Shown here in pieces: positions 1 through 5,562 of a stretch of 8,532 bases of DNA (position 1 is its first letter; every line of letters begins with the position of its first letter). The notes beneath the pieces were generated by a model. It was not told the DNA's origin, searched no databases, and was given only the letters and a program-made list of their open reading frames with translations. Source of the stretch: Woeseiaceae bacterium (GTDB lineage: Bacteria > Pseudomonadota > Gammaproteobacteria > Steroidobacterales > Woeseiaceae); NCBI GenBank assembly GCA_022866645.1, contig JALHUQ010000275.1, positions 1-8,532 on the forward strand. The letters run 5' to 3'. The translations under genes and the position numbers were made by a program.

Positions 1-1914
1 CTAAAAAGCAACCCTTCTGACGGCAAGATGCGCGTCTTGTTGGCGACGGCCCAGATCCGTCAGGGCCAGTTTGAAGCCGCAGAAACCAATCTTCGCGAGG
101 TCCTGCGCCACTGGCCCGACATCCCCAAGGCCAACAGGGAGCTCGGCAACGCATTGCTGGCACAGGGCAAGGGCGACGAAGCCATAAAGGCTTTCGAGCG
201 AGTTGTGGAACTCACGCCGACATCCGCCGTTGCTCTCGCTGACCTCAGCATGGCGCTGTCGAAAATTGGTCGCGAAGACGACGCAAAAGAGGCGCTCGAA
301 CGATCATTCGAGCTCGACCCGGAGCGACGCGAGTTACTGGATGCCGTCAGGCTGCAACGCGAAGGTAAGACCTACAAAGCCGAACTGATCTATCGCGACA
401 TATTGCGCCGCGACCCGACCAACGTAAACGCGACGCGATTACTCGGTGTCAGTGTGTTGGAATCGGGAAAGCATCGTCTGGCAACCCGGTTGCTGCGCAA
501 TGCCATCAAACTGGCACCCGGGTTTTTTGGCGCGCGGATTGATCTGGCACGTGCGCTACTGGAAAAGGACGAGCTGAGCGAAGCTCATGATGTCCTGCAG
601 GAAGCCATACGACTAGAACCGCGACTGCCCTACGTTCGCATGCTCCTTGGCAACATGTTTAGCAAAGCCGGCAAGTTCGAAGCGGCGGTGCAGGCGTTTG
701 AAGAGGCCCTGAAGCTGGACCCCAATCATTGGGGCAGCCTTACCGGTATGGGGCATGCGTTAAAGACGATTGGACGACAGGACGATGCGATCGTCGCCTA
801 TCGCGGCTGCGTTCGGCTGCAACCTGCAATTGGTGAGGCTTACTGGAGTCTCGCCAACCTGAAGACGTTTCGCTTCAATGACGATGAAATCGCGAATATG
901 GAAAAGTTCGTCGATGACACGACGCTGCCGGAGGAAACTCGCGTCAATTTCAGTTTCGCGCTCGGAAAATCCTGTGAAGACCGGGGTGATTATGAACGCG
1001 CATTTCAGTATTACGACAACGGCAATGCGATTCGTCGCGGCAATGAGCGCTACGATCCAGTCGCGACCGAAGTCATTAACGACCGCATTATGGCGACGGT
1101 AACCGCCGAGCTCCTGGTAAAAAACGCAGCCGCTGGAGATCCCGACCCGGCGCCCATCTTTATCGTTGGCCTGCCGCGTTCTGGTTCCACGCTGATTGAG
1201 CAGATCCTGGCCAGCCACGAGCTCGTCGAAGGGACCCATGAGCTGCCGAATTTGCCACGCATAATTTTACAAATTAACAAGCAAAAGCCACACGGAGAAA
1301 GTTATCCGGAAGCCCTTGACTACTTTGGAGCCGGCGATCTTGCTCAACTCGGACGTCAGTATCTCGACTCAACTCTGCGTCATCGAACCGGCAAGCCCTA
1401 CTTCACCGACAAGATGCCCAACAACTTCCCGAGCATTGGCCTGCTGCAGCTGATACTGCCGAACGCGAAGATCGTCAACGCCAGACGCCACCCGCTGGAC
1501 AGCTGCATGGGCAGTTACAAGCAGTTATTTTTCAAAGGCCAGGCTTTCTCCTACGACCTCGTCGAAATCGGCGAGTATTATCTCGAATATCAACGTGTTA
1601 TGGATTACTGGCACGCGTTGTTGCCGGGTAAAATCCTCGATGTCCAATACGAAGAGATGGTCCTGGACCAGGAAAACCAGACTCGCCGCCTGATTGATTA
1701 TTGCGGACTCCCCTGGGACGACAATTGCCTAAGATTTTATGAAACCGACCGGGCCGTTAACACAGCAAGCTCGGAGCAGGTCCGTCAGCCGATGTATTCG
1801 AAATCGGTCTATTCCTGGCGGCGCTTCGAGAAACAGCTGCAACCGCTCATCGACGTGCTGGAACCATTACTTCTGAAACTGCCGGAGGATCAAAGGCCCG
1901 GTTGCTTGTTGTAG
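1..1914 (+). CDS. TPR-repeat sulfotransferase, 5' end outside window
   Basis: The product is predicted to move a sulfo group from PAPS to an unknown acceptor in the cytoplasm. The frame is open from base 1; the first ATG is at 28, but codons before it continue the same helical pattern, so the gene very likely starts upstream. Numbering from that ATG, residues about 1-340 hold some eight or nine TPR-like helix pairs (for example AAVQAFEEALKLDPNHWGSL near 219-238), normally a protein-binding scaffold. Residues about 376-600 form the sulfotransferase domain. GLPRSGST at 381-388 is the 5'-phosphosulfate loop, E405 in GTHELPNL sits where TPST-type enzymes carry their catalytic Glu, and RRHPLDS at 486-492 begins the 3'-phosphate motif. 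No signal peptide can be judged. The receptor gene follows after 53 bases in the same direction. The family call is firm; the substrate is unknown. Confidence 0.9.
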   Translation, partial: LKSNPSDGKMRVLLATAQIRQGQFEAAETNLREVLRHWPDIPKANRELGNALLAQGKGDEAIKAFERVVELTPTSAVALADLSMALSKIGREDDAKEALERSFELDPERRELLDAVRLQREGKTYKAELIYRDILRRDPTNVNATRLLGVSVLESGKHRLATRLLRNAIKLAPGFFGARIDLARALLEKDELSEAHDVLQEAIRLEPRLPYVRMLLGNMFSKAGKFEAAVQAFEEALKLDPNHWGSLTGMGHALKTIGRQDDAIVAYRGCVRLQPAIGEAYWSLANLKTFRFNDDEIANMEKFVDDTTLPEETRVNFSFALGKSCEDRGDYERAFQYYDNGNAIRRGNERYDPVATEVINDRIMATVTAELLVKNAAAGDPDPAPIFIVGLPRSGSTLIEQILASHELVEGTHELPNLPRIILQINKQKPHGESYPEALDYFGAGDLAQLGRQYLDSTLRHRTGKPYFTDKMPNNFPSIGLLQLILPNAKIVNARRHPLDSCMGSYKQLFFKGQAFSYDLVEIGEYYLEYQRVMDYWHALLPGKILDVQYEEMVLDQENQTRRLIDYCGLPWDDNCLRFYETDRAVNTASSEQVRQPMYSKSVYSWRRFEKQLQPLIDVLEPLLLKLPEDQRPGCLL

Positions 1915-1930
1915 CCTCATCTCTTAGTAT
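1902..1930 (+). promoter_or_regulatory. weak candidate sigma70 promoter for the receptor gene
   Basis: TTGCTT at 1902-1907 and TAGTAT at 1925-1930 are separated by 17 bases, the ideal spacing, but match the consensus at only three and four of six positions. The -35 element lies inside the last codons of the sulfotransferase gene. If real, transcription would begin near 1937, about 30 bases before the receptor ATG. Read-through from the upstream gene is equally possible because no terminator is visible in the gap. Confidence 0.25.
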
Positions 1931-1934
1931 CGGC

Positions 1935-1970
1935 AGGGTCTTTTAGGTGCTCCGGGGGGGGCGCACGATG
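1935..1970 (+). promoter_or_regulatory. translation start region of the receptor gene, with G8 run
   Basis: Two in-frame starts are possible. ATG at 1968 is preceded by a run of eight G (1954-1961) and GCGCAC, with no classical AGGAGG; part of the G run could pair with the 16S tail. GTG at 1947 has AGGG at 1935-1938 with an 8-base spacer. I prefer ATG 1968, but the GTG start would add two arginines to an otherwise acidic signal-peptide N terminus, so it cannot be excluded. Confidence 0.45.
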
Positions 1971-4514
1971 TCCGAAGAAAATCAGAATAATATTCGCATA
2001 TCCAATTTCGGCATTTCCTACAACACAACCATCGCAGCCGCTGTCGCTACAGCCGTCGGCGGATTTGTGCCTGCGCATGCGCAGGATGCCTTTGAAGGCA
2101 TTGATGAGGTCAAGGTAACCGCAACGAAGCGCGGCGACATGAATATTCAGGATCTCGCCGGCAGTATCCAGGCCTTCAGTACGGAAGCCATCCGTAACCA
2201 GAACCTGTTCAGCATGGAAGACTATGCCAAGTTCACGCCGAGCATGTCCTACTTCGGCAATCAGTCGGGCGCAGGCAAAATCTTCTTCCGCGGCATCGCC
2301 GACGCGCCGGACACCTTCATCGCATCGTCATCGGCCGCCGTGTATCTCGACGAGCAACCACTGACGCAGAGCGCTCAGGTCGATGTTCGGCTGATCGACA
2401 TCGAACGCGTTGAAGCACTCAGTGGCCCGCAGGGAACACTGTTCGGCTCCAGCTCACAGTCCGGTACCTTGCGTATCGTGACCAACAAGCCGGATCCGAC
2501 CAAATTCGAGTCGTTTGCCGATATCACGCTGAAAAGCATGGAAGAAGGCGACCCGAGTTACGACATTTCGGCCATGGTCAACATCCCGTTGGTCGAAGAC
2601 AAATTCGCCATACGCCTGGTTGGCTTTAGCGCGACCGAAGGCGGCTTCATCGATAACGTGCTTGGTAACACGCCACTTGAAGAGGTATATGGAAGAACAA
2701 CGGTTGACGGGCTGCAATTCAACACTGCTGCCGTAAAAGAAAACTGGAACGAGACAACGATAGACGGTGCACGCGTCGGCGCTAAGTGGTTTATTAACGA
2801 CGACTGGAGCCTGCAAATGATGGTCTCGCATCAGTCGGCAACGTCTGACGCCGAGAATACTTACGATCCTACGGTTGGCGATTTGCAGCTCATCGCATTT
2901 CATCCCGATAGTCGAACCGACGACTGGACAGCGTACGGACTCACTCTAGAAGGCGCCATTGGCAAACTGCGATTCACATCGGCTTCCGCATATTTCACAC
3001 GTGACTCCGTCTATGTCCAGGACACCACGTCTTACATAGGCTATTTCTCCACCTTTTGCTATGGCAACACGTCAGGTGCCACATCGACCTACAACATTTA
3101 CTGCATGCAACCCGCCGGACAGAACTACTGGTACAGCGACCCGGTTGGCTTCCTGAATAACGATCAGAGAAATACGTCGTTAAGCCAGGAGTTCCGCTTG
3201 TCATTCAGCAATGAGCGCCTCGATTGGGTGGCTGGTCTATTTTGGGAAGATCGCGACGAGGAGTGGGACTTCACGACCCAGACACAGGGCTTTGCCGAAT
3301 CGCAAGCCTGGGAATTCTGGAATTCCTACTATAACGTTTCTCCGCAAGTCACGGACATCTTCTGGCGCTCAAATGACGCGACCAACTGGGAATCCTTGGC
3401 GGTCTTCGGCGAAGGTACCTTCCACTTTAATGATGCCTTCAGCATTACCGCCGGCGCTCGTTGGTTCGACGTAGACTCGAAGAAGGTGTATTTCGTTGAG
3501 AATCCACTCGGCAGACGCACGCCGTCGGGCCTGATGCTGGACGGCACGGCTGCCGATGACCGGGCTTGCTTGTACGCAGAAGCGCCGTGCAACGGAGCGG
3601 GCGTCGACAGTGACAATCCAGCCGATGACGGTTTCAATCGAATCAACTCCAATGACAGCGATGTGGCGATCAAGGTTTCGGCGCAGTGGAAGTTCTCTGA
3701 CGACAAAATGATGTACGCATTGTATTCGGAGGGTTTCCGACCGGGCGGCGTCAACCGTAACCGTGGCGCGCCCAAGTTGGCGCCAGGCTATGCCGCCGAC
3801 TTCCTGACGAACTACGAGTTTGGGCTCAAGAGTCAATGGGCCGATGGTCGCTTCCAGGCCAACGTGGTGGCCTTCTTCCAGAGCTGGGACGACTATCAAC
3901 TGGAGGTTGTCGATCCGTCTTCTACTTCTTGCGCAGTGGATCCGACGCCACCCTGCGGTCAGCCATGGCAGAAGGGAGTTACTAATGCAGGCAATGCAAG
4001 TTCTGATGGCGTTGAGTTGCAGCTCGAAGCTGCACCTTCGAACAGGCTCTCCATTCATCTGGATGCAACCTGGCTTTCGTCGGAGCTGGATAGTGAGGTC
4101 CCTGGCATCGACGATGTCGGCCCAGGTTCCAAACTGCCGTTCGCACCGGAGTTCAAGGGCTCGCTGTACACTCAATACAACTGGCCGACATCGATGCTGG
4201 GCAGCGAAGAAGCCTTTGTGCAATTCTCGTTCACGCACGTCGGCAGTTCTCTGAACCAGGTCCAGGCAACGGAAGGTGGTCTCTTTATCGGCGCTACTCC
4301 GCAGATGACGATGCAGCTATACCAGACAACGAATCTGAAATTCGGGCTGGTTGGAAACACTTGGGAAGCTAACCTGTTCATCTCTAACCTTGGTGATGAA
4401 CGCGGTCAGCTCTACCATGACATCACTGACTTCGAGCCGTACTTCGGCCGTCAGCGCACGTCAGTTATTCGCCCGCGCGAGATAGGAGTTCGCTTCTTCA
4501 AGCGTTGGGAATAG
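1968..4514 (+). CDS. TonB-dependent outer-membrane receptor
   Basis: The product should be an outer-membrane gated channel that imports a scarce ligand using energy from TonB-ExbBD; the ligand cannot be read from the sequence. From ATG 1968 it is 848 residues. A weak signal peptide with hydrophobic stretch about 20-34 ends at AHA|QD (cut after residue 38). A TonB-box-like EVKVTATK follows at 47-54. The plug spans about 56-173 and includes VYLDEQPL and the conserved GPQGTLFG at 153-160; the rest is a 22-strand-type barrel rich in aromatic residues. All six cysteines fall in three close pairs (364/379, 534/541, 655/663), probably in surface loops. The chain ends RFFKRWE, so the usual final aromatic residue is followed by a Glu. 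It lies just behind a TPR-sulfotransferase and is followed by a strong terminator. The family call is very secure; siderophore, sugar or other ligands remain possible. Confidence 0.95.
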   Translation: MSEENQNNIRISNFGISYNTTIAAAVATAVGGFVPAHAQDAFEGIDEVKVTATKRGDMNIQDLAGSIQAFSTEAIRNQNLFSMEDYAKFTPSMSYFGNQSGAGKIFFRGIADAPDTFIASSSAAVYLDEQPLTQSAQVDVRLIDIERVEALSGPQGTLFGSSSQSGTLRIVTNKPDPTKFESFADITLKSMEEGDPSYDISAMVNIPLVEDKFAIRLVGFSATEGGFIDNVLGNTPLEEVYGRTTVDGLQFNTAAVKENWNETTIDGARVGAKWFINDDWSLQMMVSHQSATSDAENTYDPTVGDLQLIAFHPDSRTDDWTAYGLTLEGAIGKLRFTSASAYFTRDSVYVQDTTSYIGYFSTFCYGNTSGATSTYNIYCMQPAGQNYWYSDPVGFLNNDQRNTSLSQEFRLSFSNERLDWVAGLFWEDRDEEWDFTTQTQGFAESQAWEFWNSYYNVSPQVTDIFWRSNDATNWESLAVFGEGTFHFNDAFSITAGARWFDVDSKKVYFVENPLGRRTPSGLMLDGTAADDRACLYAEAPCNGAGVDSDNPADDGFNRINSNDSDVAIKVSAQWKFSDDKMMYALYSEGFRPGGVNRNRGAPKLAPGYAADFLTNYEFGLKSQWADGRFQANVVAFFQSWDDYQLEVVDPSSTSCAVDPTPPCGQPWQKGVTNAGNASSDGVELQLEAAPSNRLSIHLDATWLSSELDSEVPGIDDVGPGSKLPFAPEFKGSLYTQYNWPTSMLGSEEAFVQFSFTHVGSSLNQVQATEGGLFIGATPQMTMQLYQTTNLKFGLVGNTWEANLFISNLGDERGQLYHDITDFEPYFGRQRTSVIRPREIGVRFFKRWE
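2070..2085. repeat. 16-base perfect palindrome over the signal-peptidase site
   Basis: CCTGCGCATGCGCAGG reads the same on both strands. It encodes P-A-H-A-Q, exactly the predicted signal-peptide cleavage site of the receptor, about 100 bases after the start codon. It may simply reflect codon choice for this peptide, but the size and position make it a possible hairpin in the early mRNA or a protein-binding dyad. Confidence 0.4.
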
Positions 4515-4536
4515 TTCGAGCCACAGGCAACAAACG

Positions 4537-4564
4537 AAACGCACCCTCCGGGGTGCGTTTTTTT
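4537..4564. terminator. intrinsic terminator with UNCG tetraloop, probably bidirectional
   Basis: A ten-base-pair stem, AAACGCACCC (4537-4546) with GGGTGCGTTT (4551-4560), closes a TCCG loop (4547-4550). In RNA this is C(UCCG)G, a UNCG-class loop known for high stability. A run of seven T (4558-4564) follows on the + strand, so it ends the receptor transcript 22 bases after its stop. On the - strand the same stem is followed by TTTCGTTTG, a weaker U-rich tail, and it starts directly after the stop codon of the propeller gene, whose TAA shares bases with the T run. Confidence 0.92.
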
Positions 4565-5492
4565 ATGCCCAGACTTTGAGCCCGTGAATTGCGTTGCGTA
4601 TGTCCATCGTCAGATTGACGGAAGCAACAGTCTGCTCGGACTCCAGGTCGTAAAGAGTGATAGTAGAGGGCGACGAACCGCCCGCCAGAAACCGCTCGCC
4701 GACGGGGCACAAACCCCTGCCAAAACCCTGGCGTGCAATTTTTGAATCGTCAACGCCGGCGAACTCGATGTCTTCGTCCGCATAGGTGACGATTTTGAAC
4801 GCCTTGTTGACTCCATCACGCCCGACATAACGGACATGATCGCTGGCCGTATCGTTCAGGATGACGGCGTCTCCATAAGGTCGCGCATTATGAGTGCCCT
4901 GCGGCAGGTTACAGACTTCGGATATCTCGAACTGGCTATTGATGTGCAGCAGCGCGCCCGTTTTCAGTCCGCTGAGGAATATTCCATTCTCGTTCACATG
5001 CACCATGTTGATGTGAAAGCTGTTCACAGAGTGAGGCCCGGCCTGTGTTCTTGGGTCAAATCGTATGCCATGCCATTGCCGATCGAGACGCTGGACCTGA
5101 ATACCCCAAATGTAGTCGTTGGTGTTGAGATCGAATGCGAGCAGGCTATCGAAGCCTGTGGACGTCAGAAATAAGGTCCGGTCCATGCGGCAGATTTCGT
5201 GGCAGTGTTTCAAATAGTTGTTTCTGTAAGAACGTTGAATTCTGAAATTGCGGTCATAGCAAAACAGCTCGTCGCTTGCTGCTATGTAGATGTCATCGCC
5301 GTCCAGCTCGATGCCACGCAGCCCGCGGTCGGCACCGCGGCCTTCGAAATCAATCTCGCCGGTATTCCAGTCTACGTGCTGCAGGCATTCCTGAGTTTCA
5401 AAGTCGACTGTGTAGACACCGCCATGACTCTCGCCTTGTTGCGAGCCACGAACGACGGATGTCGCGATGAACTTCGGAAGTTTTGTTGTCAT
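4563..5492 (-). CDS. six-bladed beta-propeller protein of unknown function
   Basis: The 309-residue product shows six similar units typical of a beta-propeller. Each has a first strand opening with Arg or His, then a hydrophobic strand, then a strand ending in a form of 'xYD/xFD'. Unit starts are R59-G-I, H98-E-I, H160-I-N, H201-N-A, R259-G-L and H303-G-L; the last strand at the C terminus appears to pair with residues about 8-30 to close the ring. There is no signal peptide or membrane segment, so it is probably cytoplasmic. From memory the pattern (HE, H-N, H-x-x-R, RGL) resembles the uncharacterised DUF4915/TIGR03032 propellers, but I cannot confirm membership. The ATG at 5492 was chosen because AGGA precedes it by seven bases and because an earlier start at 5600 would run through the divergent gene. 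It is transcribed away from an FAD oxidoreductase gene. A WD40-, NHL- or arylsulfotransferase-like propeller is an alternative reading. Confidence 0.8.
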   Translation of the reverse strand: MTTKLPKFIATSVVRGSQQGESHGGVYTVDFETQECLQHVDWNTGEIDFEGRGADRGLRGIELDGDDIYIAASDELFCYDRNFRIQRSYRNNYLKHCHEICRMDRTLFLTSTGFDSLLAFDLNTNDYIWGIQVQRLDRQWHGIRFDPRTQAGPHSVNSFHINMVHVNENGIFLSGLKTGALLHINSQFEISEVCNLPQGTHNARPYGDAVILNDTASDHVRYVGRDGVNKAFKIVTYADEDIEFAGVDDSKIARQGFGRGLCPVGERFLAGGSSPSTITLYDLESEQTVASVNLTMDIRNAIHGLKVWA

Positions 5493-5562
5493 GCAGTTTT
5501 CCTGCTTGCCCGGCGTTGGTGTTGTTATATGCTTGGCGTATTCAACCGCGACGGCAGGCAAC
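5493..5562. promoter_or_regulatory. divergent intergenic region with both promoters
   Basis: These 70 bases separate two start codons facing away from each other, so promoters for both genes should lie here or reach into the coding ends. An AT-rich patch at 5522-5530 gives TATAAC on the minus strand (5524-5529), a five-of-six match to a -10 box, but without a good -35. On the plus strand TTGGTG (5516-5521) and TATTCA (5539-5544) have a 17-base spacing and weak matches. No clear operator palindrome is visible. Confidence 0.4.
5500..5503 (-). promoter_or_regulatory. ribosome binding site of the propeller gene
   Basis: On the minus strand GCAGGAAAACTGC precedes ATG. AGGA lies seven bases upstream of the start, good Shine-Dalgarno spacing, and it decides the start at 5492 over the upstream in-frame ATG at 5600. 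Confidence 0.65.

Noticed and set aside
3311..3326. Near-tandem GGAATTC repeats in the receptor gene
   Set aside because: Only two short copies, in frame and coding for aromatic-rich loop sequence; no sign of a longer repeat or an insertion site.
3369..4238. A 289-codon open frame on the minus strand opposite the receptor gene
   Set aside because: It is fully antisense to a clear TonB-receptor barrel, its product shows no recognisable motif and is rich in Arg and Cys as shadow frames are, and it has no clear SD.
5323..5340. Hairpin CCGCGGT-CGGC-ACCGCGG inside the propeller gene
   Set aside because: The seven-pair stem is strong but lies in coding sequence for a conserved DRGLRG-like segment and has no T run. 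Codon choice explains it.
5467..5562. Upstream in-frame ATG for the oxidoreductase that adds a hydrophobic, signal-like stretch
   Set aside because: It would overlap the first codons of the divergent propeller gene and move the FAD motif away from the N terminus, unlike the family. The ATG at 5563 has a short but plausible SD.
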